Source: JAENWD01 sp963837165 (lineage in GTDB: Bacteria > Acidobacteriota > Vicinamibacteria > Vicinamibacterales > JAENWD01). From it: a stretch of 64,000 nucleotides of DNA. Positions 19,977 to 28,391 of the stretch are shown here, one piece after another (the stretch's first letter is position 1; every line of letters starts with the position of its first letter). The stretch spans positions 1 through 64,000 of the forward strand of contig CAWIMD010000010.1 of the NCBI GenBank assembly GCA_963837165.1, given 5' to 3'. The notes below the pieces were generated by a model. The model ran no database searches and was not told the origin of the DNA. It was given only the letters and a program-made list of their open reading frames with translations. A program made the translations under genes and the position numbers.

Positions 19977-20231
19977 GTGATCACACGCGGCATCCGCGCG
20001 TTCGTTGACCGCGACTGGGAGCGCGTGCGCCGCGCGAAAGACGCCTACTGGGCCGAACGTATCGCCCGGCTCGGCGCCGCCGAAGGGTTCCGCGTCGCCG
20101 ACGAGCTGCGGCGCCAGGCACTGCTGAACGACCCGGCCTGGCCACATCCGGACGACCGCGCCTCCGACCTGGCCGCCCACGTTTGCCTGTCTGCGCTCCT
20201 TCGACGTGCCGATCGAACCAGCCGCCCGTGA
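19977..20231 (+). CDS. Small conserved partner of nucleotidyltransferase (antitoxin-like)
   Basis: An 84-residue, mostly helical and charged protein starting at GTG 19977 (MITRGIRAFVDRDWERVRRA). Near the middle it reads AERIARLGAAEGFRVADELR. I do not recognise a named domain. It overlaps the next gene by 26 bases, the usual layout of a two-gene toxin-antitoxin-like or nucleotidyltransferase module, so a neutralising or substrate role is inferred only from position. There is no signal or membrane segment. Confidence 0.65.
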   Translation: MITRGIRAFVDRDWERVRRAKDAYWAERIARLGAAEGFRVADELRRQALLNDPAWPHPDDRASDLAAHVCLSALLRRADRTSRP

Positions 20232-20784
20232 GCTCCTTGCGGCGCTTGGCCCGGTACTGGACGGGTGGGGGCCCTGGTATGTCTTCGGAGCTCAGGCTGT
20301 CATCGCCTACGGCGTGCCGCGGCTGAGCGCTGACGTCGACATCACGATTCGCCTGACCCCCGACACGCCGGTCGCGTTCGTCGACGCCATGCGTGCCGGC
20401 GGATTCACGTTGCGCATCACCGATCCCCAGTTCGTCGAAACCACCCGCGTGATGCCGTTCGTGCACCTGAACACCGGAATGCCGGTCGACGTCGTCCTCG
20501 CCGGGTCCGGGCTCGAGGATGTTTTTCTGAGCCGCGTGCAGCGGGTCGACATCGGTGGGATGTCCGTCCCGATACTCGACCTCGAGGATCTGGTCATCGC
20601 GAAAGTCCTGGCGGGCCGGCCGAAGGATCTCGACGATGCGCGGGCGCTCTGGCGAATCCAGGGCTCGCGTCTGGACGCCGGACGGATTCGTGCACTGCTC
20701 GCGGAGCTCCAGGCGGCGTTGACGCAGAGCGACCTGCTGCCCGCGTTCGACGCGATCAGCGGCTCCGGCTCGTCCCGGCAGTAG
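20206..20784 (+). CDS. Nucleotidyltransferase (AbiEii/MNT-like)
   Basis: A 192-residue cytoplasmic enzyme of the pol-beta nucleotidyltransferase superfamily. The core reads FGAQAVIAYGVPRLSADVDI (about residues 26-45), i.e. the G-A...S-x-D-x-D pattern where the two aspartates bind metal. LDLEDLVIAKVLAGRPKDLDDARALW (in two parts) is the helical tail typical of AbiEii- and MNT-like proteins. Such proteins transfer NMP to RNA or protein in toxin-antitoxin or abortive-infection systems; whether this one is a toxin is not shown. The start is GTG 20206 inside the preceding gene. It converges with the flavoprotein gene, overlapping by 29 bases. Confidence 0.8.
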   Translation: MPIEPAARELLAALGPVLDGWGPWYVFGAQAVIAYGVPRLSADVDITIRLTPDTPVAFVDAMRAGGFTLRITDPQFVETTRVMPFVHLNTGMPVDVVLAGSGLEDVFLSRVQRVDIGGMSVPILDLEDLVIAKVLAGRPKDLDDARALWRIQGSRLDAGRIRALLAELQAALTQSDLLPAFDAISGSGSSRQ

Positions 20785-22375
20785 CTGGATGGTGTGAACC
20801 CGGGACCTTACGGTTCATTCCCATGCGCTCCAGCAGCGCCTGCAGCTCGCCAGGCGTGGCCGACAGCTTGTGCGCCGACTCGACGAGGTCCCCGGCGAGC
20901 ACGGGATACCAGTTGCGGCGGCCGCGATCCAGCAGGCCCGCCGTGTCGAAGGGCTCGATGACGGCGTCGATCCGGGCTTCGAGCGCCAGTCGTGCCGGTC
21001 CTGACTTCGCACGCCCGGCCTCGTCGGCGCACGCCTCCAGCGCCGGCCCGAAGACCGAATGCTCGCGGAGCAGAAACCCTGGCGCGAGCTCGGGCTTGCC
21101 GAGGCGCCGCGCCGTCTCGGCAAAGCTCGCCGCCGCGAAGTAGAGCAGGCTCATTCGCGTGAAGAGCGTCGGATCGTCCATCACGCCGTACAGCGCGCCG
21201 ATGAGGCGCTCGGTGACGTCGAGCTCCGCCAGCGTCGTCCGCTCGTACTCGGCAAGCGCGGCGTCACGCCCGGCGCCGGGCGAGGTCCGCTCGAGCACGT
21301 CGAGCAGGCGCAGCACGCCGAGCAGGGTCAACGGAAAGCCGGTGGAGAGCAGCGGGTCGATCACGCCGGCCGCCGACGGCAGGAGCGCCCAGCCCGAGCC
21401 GGCCGCCCTGGCGCTCCGGAACGCCAGACGCGGCGCGTGGACGAAAGGCATCGTGGCGGACGCGCCGCCGCATTGCTCGGCGACGGAAGGCAGCGTCTCG
21501 AGCAGTCGCGCCCACGCGGCCGCGCCGTCCTTGGCGCGAATCGTCGCCGCGACCGGATCCGTCAGCGCCGCCCCGGCGCTCGTGACACCGTTCGCGAACC
21601 GAAGGATCCAGATCCAGCCCCCCCGAAACACATGATGCAGCGCCGCAGCGTCCACGGGATACGGCGGCGCCTCGGACTCGGCGTGCAGCCGGTCCCAGCG
21701 CTCGACGCCGGTGAAGTGCGCGTACAGGCCCTGCATCGGCGGCAGCCATCGCAGCGGCAGCTCGCCGAGCGCCAGCGCGCGATGCAGGCACCCGCGAGGA
21801 CCGCTGGCGTCGATCACGAACCCCGCGTCCACCCGGATCGAGCGACCCTCGCGAGCGCCCTCGAGCGTGGCGGCATGGCCCGCGAGCGACACGCGATCGA
21901 TGGCGGTCCGGTCGAAGTAGTCCACGCCGGCCGCCTGGGCCTGCCGGACGAGCTCCAGATCGAACTCGGGGCGATACCAGTGGGTGTCCGCGATATCGTC
22001 GTGCGGGCTGGCCGCGACCATCAGTTGCCGCCCGCGATCCGGCGTGTCTTGGAAGGGCGCGCCGGGCTCGTGGAAGAAGAACGTAAACCCGCGCTTGATG
22101 CCGCCGGCCACTTCGGGCCGCGCCCGCTGCCACGTGCCCCACTTCGAGAACACGCGGACGCCCGGCAGGTCGTACCGATCCGCCAGCTCCTCGAGCAGCA
22201 GGTTGGCGAGCGGCGTGGACGACTCGCCAATCGCGAACCGTGGATGTCGGCCGCGCTCCAGCAGGACGACCCGCCGGCCGAGCCGCCGCAGGGCGAGCGC
22301 GGTGAGCGATCCCGCAAAGCCGGAACCTATGACGGCGACGTCCGCGTCGATGCGCTCGACTGGAAGCAGGCTCAT
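20756..22375 (-). CDS. Tryptophan-halogenase-like FAD-dependent oxidoreductase
   Basis: A 539-residue flavoprotein. The FAD-binding start is VAVIGSGFAGSLTALALRR (GxGxxG). GESSTPLANLLLEEL and a lysine in VFSKWGTWQ match the halogenase region around the catalytic lysine. The halogenase WxWxIP motif is present as GWIWILRF, with Leu in place of Pro. Halogenation of a small molecule is therefore possible but unproved; the group also contains hydroxylating oxidoreductases. The ATG at 22375 was chosen because it overlaps the radical SAM gene's stop (ATGA) and begins directly before the FAD motif, although the frame is open further upstream. No flavin reductase is adjacent. Confidence 0.8.
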   Translation of the reverse strand: MSLLPVERIDADVAVIGSGFAGSLTALALRRLGRRVVLLERGRHPRFAIGESSTPLANLLLEELADRYDLPGVRVFSKWGTWQRARPEVAGGIKRGFTFFFHEPGAPFQDTPDRGRQLMVAASPHDDIADTHWYRPEFDLELVRQAQAAGVDYFDRTAIDRVSLAGHAATLEGAREGRSIRVDAGFVIDASGPRGCLHRALALGELPLRWLPPMQGLYAHFTGVERWDRLHAESEAPPYPVDAAALHHVFRGGWIWILRFANGVTSAGAALTDPVAATIRAKDGAAAWARLLETLPSVAEQCGGASATMPFVHAPRLAFRSARAAGSGWALLPSAAGVIDPLLSTGFPLTLLGVLRLLDVLERTSPGAGRDAALAEYERTTLAELDVTERLIGALYGVMDDPTLFTRMSLLYFAAASFAETARRLGKPELAPGFLLREHSVFGPALEACADEAGRAKSGPARLALEARIDAVIEPFDTAGLLDRGRRNWYPVLAGDLVESAHKLSATPGELQALLERMGMNRKVPGSHHPATAGTSRSR

Positions 22376-23382
22376 CGCGTCGGGACGCCGGCGCATGCCG
22401 GGCAGGTGTGCGGCGGAAGGAGGCGCTGCTCGAGGTTCATCGCGGCGAGACGCGCGCGGCGGTCGCCGGCGCACGGCACGCCACGGCTGAGCCGATCCAG
22501 GTCCCAGAGATCGACGAGCACGGGGCCGCGCCCGGCCGCCATGCCCATGGCGAGCGCGGCGCTGCGCTCGACATCGTCGAACGTCGGACCCATGAAGCTG
22601 CCCTCTACGGCCAGCGCCTCCAGAGTGCCATTACCCGCGCGCGTCGGGATCAGCGAGACCACCGACGCGCCGCAGTCGAACGCGGTGTGCACCGAGCGCT
22701 GGAGCCATGCGTCCTGCTCGGCCCGCGGCACGAACGGTGGCGAGATCAGCAGGAAGACGCGCAGCGCCACGCCGCGGACACGAAGCGCCGCGGCGGCGTC
22801 GGCGAAGCTCTCAGCCGTGATCCGCTTGTTGAGCCGCTCGAGCGCGCCGGGATGCACGGTCTCGAGCCCCATCGCCACCTCGACCGACGCTGCGGGCTCG
22901 CCCGGCGGCCGTGTCGCGTCCAGCGACGCGAGGAACCGGTCGAGGCGGTCGCCGATCAGCGCCGGGTGAGATTCAACGACGACTCGCGACACGCCGCTGA
23001 GCGCCCGCGCGATTGGCCCGTAGTCGGATTCCGGGACCGCGCGCGGGTCGAAGAAGCTGCCGGCGTTGTATAGCTTGAGAGCGGCGACGGATTCGCCGCG
23101 CGCGGTGAGCTCGGCCCGGACCGCCGCCACCTGCGCGGGAATGGCGCCTGGCGGCGTGTCGGCCTCGGTCGTGTACAGCCAGAGGTCGCACATCGCGCAG
23201 CGCCACGGGCACTCGCGGCCGGTGAGGAACACTGTGGCCACACGGGTCGTGCCACCTCCCGGGATCGGCTCGTTCTCGACGATGACGCCCTGGTGGCGCC
23301 AGGAGTCGTGCGCCGGCCGGGGACCGCGCCGGTCGAGCACGAACCGATCGCGCGCGGATGCCGTGGACGGATAGTCGGTCAT
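22372..23382 (-). CDS. Radical SAM protein (TIGR01210/RaSEA-like)
   Basis: A 336-residue radical SAM enzyme. The cluster motif is unusual only in spacing detail: ECPWRCAMCDLW gives CxxxCxxC near residue 58. Flanking features GGGTTRVATVFLTG and VEVAMGLETVHPGALERLNK (about 165-185) fit the TIM-barrel family related to archaeosine synthase RaSEA. A C-terminal CPAC pair (HTCPACAG) could bind metal. Its stop overlaps the halogenase-like gene by four bases, so the two are coupled and probably act in one pathway. The substrate cannot be told from sequence. Confidence 0.8.
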   Translation of the reverse strand: MTDYPSTASARDRFVLDRRGPRPAHDSWRHQGVIVENEPIPGGGTTRVATVFLTGRECPWRCAMCDLWLYTTEADTPPGAIPAQVAAVRAELTARGESVAALKLYNAGSFFDPRAVPESDYGPIARALSGVSRVVVESHPALIGDRLDRFLASLDATRPPGEPAASVEVAMGLETVHPGALERLNKRITAESFADAAAALRVRGVALRVFLLISPPFVPRAEQDAWLQRSVHTAFDCGASVVSLIPTRAGNGTLEALAVEGSFMGPTFDDVERSAALAMGMAAGRGPVLVDLWDLDRLSRGVPCAGDRRARLAAMNLEQRLLPPHTCPACAGVPTR

Positions 23383-23699
23383 GCGCAGTTGTTCTCGCGA
23401 ACCGGCTCAGGCCCGAAAGGCACCTGTCGTGGCGGCTCAAGGCCGACTGCGAGTGACGCGATACCCGTAAGCCTGAAACCGCGCCGAAGGGAGCGAGGAG
23501 TGCCGCGCCCGGCCACTTCTTGTGGACGGGCGTGACGAGCGTCAGTCCGCAATCCGAGCGGACGACAGGCGCGGTTTCGAGCGTCAGCTCGCCGGAGGCC
23601 GGGAGACGCCACGACAGGTGCCTTTCGGGCCCAGCGGCGCCGCATTTTCCGGCGTGCGGAACCGGCTCGCGAACCGCGGCAACACAACGGCGTTTCCGT
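23383..23699. repeat. Gap holding a ~222-bp imperfect palindrome
   Basis: A perfect 25-bp inverted repeat has arms at 23410-23434 and 23607-23631 (outer part GGCCCGAAAGGCACCTGTCG). Inside it an 11-bp inverted pair GAAACCGCGCC / GGCGCGGTTTC lies near 23475 and 23569. The whole could fold into a long cruciform or RNA hairpin, and looks like a small non-autonomous mobile element or a structured repeat. No convincing target-site duplication was seen. Frames crossing it on the - strand (such as 23687-23379) are arginine-rich and are read as repeat translation, not genes. Confidence 0.7.
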
Positions 23700-25028
23700 C
23701 TACGCGTGCAGCTGCTCGAACGCGTGGCGGTAGTCGCGCTCGGTCCCGCCGAGGCGCTGGCTCGTCGTGCCCGCCGCCGCGGCGCCGTGCTGGAAGCGCC
23801 GCTTCGGGTAGACCGGCATGTCGATCCCGGTGACGGCCTTGACGCCGCGGCGCACGATCTGGCCCTTGAGCGAGTACAGCGTGGGCACGTCGTAGCGCGT
23901 GAGGGCGGCGAACGGGACGCCCTCGGCCACCTCGATCACGTCCGGGAGCGTGTATGGGCTGAACCCCAGGAATCCGTGCGCCGCCGCGGGCGCGTACGTG
24001 CGCACGTAGCTGCGGCTGAGCCCGCCCGTGTAGGTGAGCGAGTGCTTGATCCGGCCGACGCCCCAGCCCTCCTGGTACAACATCAGGTTGTCCACGACGC
24101 TCCGGATCGTCAGCTCGGGGTTCTCCTCGATCGGGTAGTCCTTGAGGTTCTCGTCGCCGCCATCCCCGTCAGCCAGGTGCCGCCAGTCCGGGTAGCGCGC
24201 GCGGATGCCCCGGCAGAGCGCCAGGCCCATCGCCGCGCACTCGACGTCGAGCGGCTTGTAGTCCTCCAGCACGCGCAGCGTCTGCTCGAGATCCAGGTCC
24301 TCGGGCCGCCCGGCGATCTCTTCCAGGAACATCGACAGTCCGACGTCCGCCAGAAACGTCCTGGCCTGCTCGACGTCGGGCCCGTCGCCGAGGTTCAGGA
24401 CGAACGCCTTCAGCCGCGCCGGCGACATGCCCAGCGCGAGCATCGTGTGATACGTGACGAGGAACACCGAGCCGCTGTCGATGCCGCCCGAGAAGCTCAC
24501 GCCAATCGGCGCGGTGCGGTCCACGGCGTCAATCGCGCGGAGCCACTTGGCGATCTCGCCCGCGAGCGCCCCGACGTAGCGCTCGCCGATGACGTCCAGG
24601 TCCGCCGGCAGCACCCCACGGCCCGGCGTGAAGAAGCGGGTATACGTCGGGTCGGGATCGGGGCATCCGACGAGCGCGAGCTCCACGACGTAGTGCGCGG
24701 GCACCATGCGCGAGTAGCTGGGATGGAACTGGTCGCCGAGCCCGGCCTCGTCCAGGGCGCGCTGCAGCGCGTCGATGCGGTCCGCGATGACGAGCGCCGG
24801 CCCCTCGTGCCGCTTCGCCAGGAAGTAGCGCATCGGCCGGTCCATCGACCGCGCCAGACGCACGGTGATGCCGTCCACCGCGACGATCGCAAACGACCCG
24901 TCGATGGTGCGCACCGCGGCCGGGTCGCCGCTCAGCACGCGGCGCCGCGCCTCCTCGAGGTCCACGTTGTAGAGCCGGTTCAGCGACGGATCGAGCAGAT
25001 CGACGAGGCGATCGATGGAGCGCTTCAT
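23700..25028 (-). CDS. Asparagine-synthase-like amidotransferase lacking glutaminase cysteine
   Basis: A 442-residue ATP-dependent enzyme. The synthetase domain has the PP-loop SFSGGIDSGSVFLV (about residue 175-188) that binds ATP and makes an acyl-adenylate. LADGDGGDENLKDYP (about 290) is the family's second conserved block. The N-terminal ~120 residues resemble a reduced class II glutaminase domain (DGSFAIVAVDG), but the protein begins MKRSID, so the catalytic Cys2 of AsnB is missing and ammonia must come from elsewhere or another nucleophile is used. Nine bases separate it from the upstream membrane protein, so it belongs to the redox operon. It may act like a beta-lactam-synthetase-type amide former; this is inference. 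Confidence 0.8.
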   Translation of the reverse strand: MKRSIDRLVDLLDPSLNRLYNVDLEEARRRVLSGDPAAVRTIDGSFAIVAVDGITVRLARSMDRPMRYFLAKRHEGPALVIADRIDALQRALDEAGLGDQFHPSYSRMVPAHYVVELALVGCPDPDPTYTRFFTPGRGVLPADLDVIGERYVGALAGEIAKWLRAIDAVDRTAPIGVSFSGGIDSGSVFLVTYHTMLALGMSPARLKAFVLNLGDGPDVEQARTFLADVGLSMFLEEIAGRPEDLDLEQTLRVLEDYKPLDVECAAMGLALCRGIRARYPDWRHLADGDGGDENLKDYPIEENPELTIRSVVDNLMLYQEGWGVGRIKHSLTYTGGLSRSYVRTYAPAAAHGFLGFSPYTLPDVIEVAEGVPFAALTRYDVPTLYSLKGQIVRRGVKAVTGIDMPVYPKRRFQHGAAAAGTTSQRLGGTERDYRHAFEQLHA

Positions 25029-25037
25029 GGGTTGATT

Positions 25038-25607
25038 CTAGCAGCCGCGCTCCACCTGGCGCTGCGCCAGCGCCTGTCTCTTCCGGCGCATCACTTTGAA
25101 CCAGAGCGCGCCAATCGCGGCGAACGGAAACAGAAAGACCACGAGGAGCCACGGCGCCGGGCGGACGTCGTACGTTGCATCCACCCGGCTGTCGGCCTCC
25201 GCGTGTCCGAGGGGGCCGTCGATCACCACGTGCACGCTGAACGGACCCTCGTGATCCATCAGCAGCGAGACGAACTGGCGCGTGATCAACCCGTCGGCCG
25301 GCGCCGCCGTGCCCGACAGCGACGCCGCGCGCCGATCCGTTGCGTGAATCGTCACGTGGACCGTGGTGCCGGCCGGAATCGTCTCGTTCCCGTCCGCCTG
25401 CGCCAGCACTACCCAGAACTTCCCCTGCGCGCTGCCATCGTCGGTCGAGTCGGGATCGCTCCAGATCGAGACGCTGTACGCGCCGGCGACGCGGTTCTCG
25501 AGGATCGGGAACGGTGGGCCGCTGTGCGCGTGCAGGACGACCGCGGAGAAGAGCAGAAGCGCGGCCGCGAGGGCGAGCGTTGCATGCGATGAAGCCTGTC
25601 GGGTCAT
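25038..25607 (-). CDS. Exported membrane-anchored beta protein (FixH/YtkA-like)
   Basis: A 189-residue protein with a signal peptide (SHATLALAAALLLFSAVVLHAHS), a beta-rich periplasmic domain (IWSDPDSTDDGSAQGKFWVV, then TTVHVTIHA) and a C-terminal membrane helix (PWLLVVFLFPFAAIGALWF) followed by a basic tail. The fold looks like the FixH/YtkA-type domains that accompany polyferredoxins. The start at 25607 overlaps the polyferredoxin stop (ATGA). It is perhaps an accessory to the membrane iron-sulfur protein; family assignment is tentative. Confidence 0.65.
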   Translation of the reverse strand: MTRQASSHATLALAAALLLFSAVVLHAHSGPPFPILENRVAGAYSVSIWSDPDSTDDGSAQGKFWVVLAQADGNETIPAGTTVHVTIHATDRRAASLSGTAAPADGLITRQFVSLLMDHEGPFSVHVVIDGPLGHAEADSRVDATYDVRPAPWLLVVFLFPFAAIGALWFKVMRRKRQALAQRQVERGC

Positions 25608-27058
25608 CCGCCGAGCGTCGTTCCTCTCATCTCCATGGGCTGCGCCAGGATCCAGAGGGCCGTGGCCGCCAGACAGGCGACGAGCACCGCCCACGGCAGC
25701 ATGGCGCGCGCGACGCGCCGCGGGTAGTCGCGCTCCGAGACCCCGTGCGCCAGCACGAGCGAGCCGAGGGCGCCGAGCAGCACGACCCCCAGCTGGATCG
25801 GGAACACCGCGCCGGGCTTCATGCCGAGCCAGCGCCAGTTGGGCGCGCCGGCGAGTGCCGTCCCTGTCGCGTCGATGAGTGCGCTCTGAGTGACCGGCAC
25901 TACCGTGAAGATTCCCGTCAGGAAGTGGAACGCATAGTGCGCCAGCCACGCGCCCACGCCGAACGGGACCAGCGCGTACGCGTACCGTACCGCGATGTCC
26001 CGGACGCCGAGCGTCGTGCCGGACAGCCGCCGGGTCGCCGCGGCCGCCGAGCCGTAGAGCACGGCCGGCAGCAGCCCGAGCGCGACGACGAAGATCAGGG
26101 CGAGCACCGGCGTCTCGTGCGTGGTGTGCAGGACGTGCGCAATCCAGGCCTCGGTCGCGTACACCGGGCCCACCATGCCAAACGCGTTGAGCATCGCGCC
26201 GAACGTGAAGATCGCCGCGAGGGCCGCCAGGTCAGGGCGGCGGGACAGCCTGCCGATCGACGAGCGCCGGCGGTCGTCCACCAGCTCCTCGCCGGCGATG
26301 CGGAAGCCAATCGCGACGTTGTCGTGCGGGCACGCCTGCACGCAGTCGAGGCAGAACGTGCAGTCCAGGTTCCCGACCTTCGACGGCAGGAAGAGGCCCA
26401 GCTCGCAGCCGCGCTGAATCACCCTGGCCGGCGCCACCGGATCGCGGCGGCCCCTGACGCAGTCGGCCGTGCGGCAGCTCGCACACGTGCCGGCATCGCG
26501 TGCCTTCAGCTCGAACGGCGACAGCGTCGAGACCAGGAAGTTGAACTGGCCGACCGGGCAGACGTGCTTGCAGAACGAGCCTCCGGTGAACGCCAGATCG
26601 ACGACGAGCGCCGTCGCGAAATACCCGATCACCAGCCATGCCGTGGCGGCCGGCAACGACCAGAGGTCGAATAGCTCGTACACGAACAGGACGCCGACGA
26701 ACAGAACGATCGCGACGCGTTTCTCGCCGAGCCATCGCGGCCAGTGGCGCGTCGGCGCGTGCAGCCGGCGGCCGAGATCGCGCACGAGGATGATGGGGCA
26801 CGCGCCGCAGAACGCGTTGCCGATTGCCAGCAGCGCGCCAATCAGCAGGCCGCGGTAATGGATCCAGACGAGGACGGTCGCGAGATTCTTCGGCGCGAGG
26901 TCCGGTCCCAGCAGACCGTGCGCGACGATGGCGAGCGCGACCGCAAGGAGGACGAGCTGGGAGGCCGTGCGAAGCCGGCGCCAGCGCAGCACCGCCCCGA
27001 CGACCGGCCAGCGCAGCAGGTCGATCTCGCCCGGAGCCGTGGCAGCCTGTGAAGACAC
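25604..27058 (-). CDS. Polyferredoxin membrane protein (FixG/NosR/NapH-like)
   Basis: A 484-residue integral membrane protein with about ten hydrophobic segments. Iron-sulfur motifs appear in order: FCGACP (about 83), FCKHVCPVGQF (about 163), CASCRTADC (about 193) and CTFCLDCVQACPHDN (about 233). The last is a classic 4Fe-4S ferredoxin motif. Members of this family move electrons across or along the inner membrane in copper-oxidase assembly, nitrate or N2O systems. Here no oxidase or reductase gene is next to it. It overlaps the downstream gene by four bases and lies 21 bases after the FixH-like lipoprotein gene. Confidence 0.82.
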   Translation of the reverse strand: MSSQAATAPGEIDLLRWPVVGAVLRWRRLRTASQLVLLAVALAIVAHGLLGPDLAPKNLATVLVWIHYRGLLIGALLAIGNAFCGACPIILVRDLGRRLHAPTRHWPRWLGEKRVAIVLFVGVLFVYELFDLWSLPAATAWLVIGYFATALVVDLAFTGGSFCKHVCPVGQFNFLVSTLSPFELKARDAGTCASCRTADCVRGRRDPVAPARVIQRGCELGLFLPSKVGNLDCTFCLDCVQACPHDNVAIGFRIAGEELVDDRRRSSIGRLSRRPDLAALAAIFTFGAMLNAFGMVGPVYATEAWIAHVLHTTHETPVLALIFVVALGLLPAVLYGSAAAATRRLSGTTLGVRDIAVRYAYALVPFGVGAWLAHYAFHFLTGIFTVVPVTQSALIDATGTALAGAPNWRWLGMKPGAVFPIQLGVVLLGALGSLVLAHGVSERDYPRRVARAMLPWAVLVACLAATALWILAQPMEMRGTTLGG

Positions 27059-27079
27059 TTCGTACTCCAGTGCGCCGCG

Positions 27080-27511
27080 TCAGCCCGACGGCCTGACGTT
27101 GGCGACGTCGATGCGGCGCTCGAGGCGCGCGCCGTCCGGCAGCCCGACGGAGACGAGCAGCACCCAGTCGCCCCGCATCGTGAAGGAAAACGGTATCTCG
27201 TACGTCCCCTGCCCGCGCTCGGTGCCGCCGGCGAACACCGGGGCCATCCCGGCGTGCGACATGTCCGCTTCGAGCCGCACTTCCGCGCCCTTGACCGGCG
27301 CGCCCGACGGATTGCGCAGCGTGACGGTCAGCGTCGCGGGACCGACGACGGCGGGCGTCGGCGCGAGCGACCAGGTGACGTCCAGCGGGGGAGCGTGGCG
27401 GGCGGCCCGGCCGCAGGCGCCGAGCAGCAGGCCCGGCGCCACGAGCAGAACGACAGGAAGGCTGCGGATCGGCGCCGGCCGCCGGCGAGCGGATCCGCAG
27501 CGTGGCGTCAT
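27080..27511 (-). CDS. FixH/YtkA-like lipoprotein
   Basis: A 143-residue lipoprotein: an arginine-rich n-region, a hydrophobic stretch SLPVVLLVAPGLLLGAC and a lipobox LGAC. The mature domain is an immunoglobulin-like beta sandwich (TLTVTLRNPSGAPVKGAEVR, then DMSHAGM and GTYEIPFSFTMRGDW) of the YtkA/FixH type. The His/Met-rich DMSHAGMAP segment could bind copper, which is inferred and not shown. The start at 27511 overlaps the stop of the histidine-rich membrane protein gene (ATGA at 27508). Confidence 0.75.
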   Translation of the reverse strand: MTPRCGSARRRPAPIRSLPVVLLVAPGLLLGACGRAARHAPPLDVTWSLAPTPAVVGPATLTVTLRNPSGAPVKGAEVRLEADMSHAGMAPVFAGGTERGQGTYEIPFSFTMRGDWVLLVSVGLPDGARLERRIDVANVRPSG

Positions 27512-28106
27512 GCGGTCGCCAGCGCGGCGCGGTGGTGCTCCGGGGCGTACTGCGAGCAGCTGCACACCGGCTTCACGGTTTCTCCCTCGGGCGGGAACAT
27601 GTGGTAGTACATCGCGATCACCATCGGGATGAACACGATCGTGTTGTAGAACAGGTGCAGCTCCACGCGGGGCACCCAGAGCTGCACAAAGCTCGTCGGC
27701 ACCGGCCGACCCATCAGGTTGTGCCCGATGATCGCCTGCGTCTGCAGGGCGAAGTGCTCGATGTGGTGGAAGAACTGGATCCAGAACGCCACCATCCACC
27801 AGAAGTGATCCTTCCTGCCGTTGAATCCCTTCCGAAGCATCCAGATGCCGGCCAGCATGATTGCCGCGTAGCCGTAGTGCAGCACTTCGGACCTGATCGC
27901 CCACGGGAAGAAATACCCAGCATCCCCAGCGACTGGGGCACCGGCCATCCCAGGACGTAGATCTGGAAGCCCTGGAACAAGTGCTCCATCCAGTGCGCCA
28001 GCACGATGACCATGAAGGCCTGCAGTGCCCGCTCGTGCTTGTCCGAGTTCAGGTGGTCGATGAAACTGGCCTGCGCGGGCGCGCTGGCCGTGGCCACAGT
28101 TGCCAT
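27508..28106 (-). pseudogene. Histidine-rich polytopic membrane protein, frameshifted once
   Basis: Two frames join to give about 200 residues. The first part (ATG 28106 after GGGGAGGA) reads MATVATASAPAQASFIDHLN, with HWMEHLFQGFQIYVLGW. Adding one G near 27912 continues into GYFFPWAIRSEVLHYGYAAI, FHHIEHFALQTQAIIGH and VELHLFYNTIVFIPMVIAMY, ending with a CSCSQYAPEHH tail. Repeated histidines inside membrane helices (HW..H, HYG, HHIEH, ELH) suggest heme or metal ligands. I do not recognise a named family. It lies between a tiny membrane protein and the FixH-like lipoprotein. The break is at a G-run and may be a sequencing error. Confidence 0.7.
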
Positions 28107-28145
28107 GTCGTGTCCTCCCCTTGACGTGAGCGACCCCTGCCGATT

Positions 28146-28334
28146 TCACCGCGGCCGGACGGTCCAGATCCTGACGATCGCGAAGACGCCGGCGAGCGTC
28201 GCAATGCCGAGCACGACGTGGCTCGCGAGCCGCGCCGGCGGCGGCTGATGCGCCCCCGTCCACCCCCACCCAAGGACGAGGATGATCAACAGAATCACCG
28301 TGAATGCGGTGATCGCGATTCGTAGCGCGTTCAT
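28146..28334 (-). CDS. Small two-helix membrane protein
   Basis: A 62-residue protein starting at ATG 28334 after a strong AAGGAGA site six bases upstream. Two hydrophobic helices (IAITAFTVILLIILVLGW and LASHVVLGIATLAGVFAIV) are joined by a short GAHQPPP loop. No family is recognised. Its position within the redox operon suggests a small subunit or assembly factor. Confidence 0.65.
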   Translation of the reverse strand: MNALRIAITAFTVILLIILVLGWGWTGAHQPPPARLASHVVLGIATLAGVFAIVRIWTVRPR

Positions 28335-28391
28335 CCTGTCTCCTTCCAGACGGCCGCCCGACTCACTGCGAGCGGCTCGGGAATCCGATCC

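Noticed and set aside
23379..23687. Precursor peptide for the radical SAM enzyme
   Set aside because: Frames in the gap are translations of the palindrome, arginine-rich, and lack a ribosome site or leader/core pattern.
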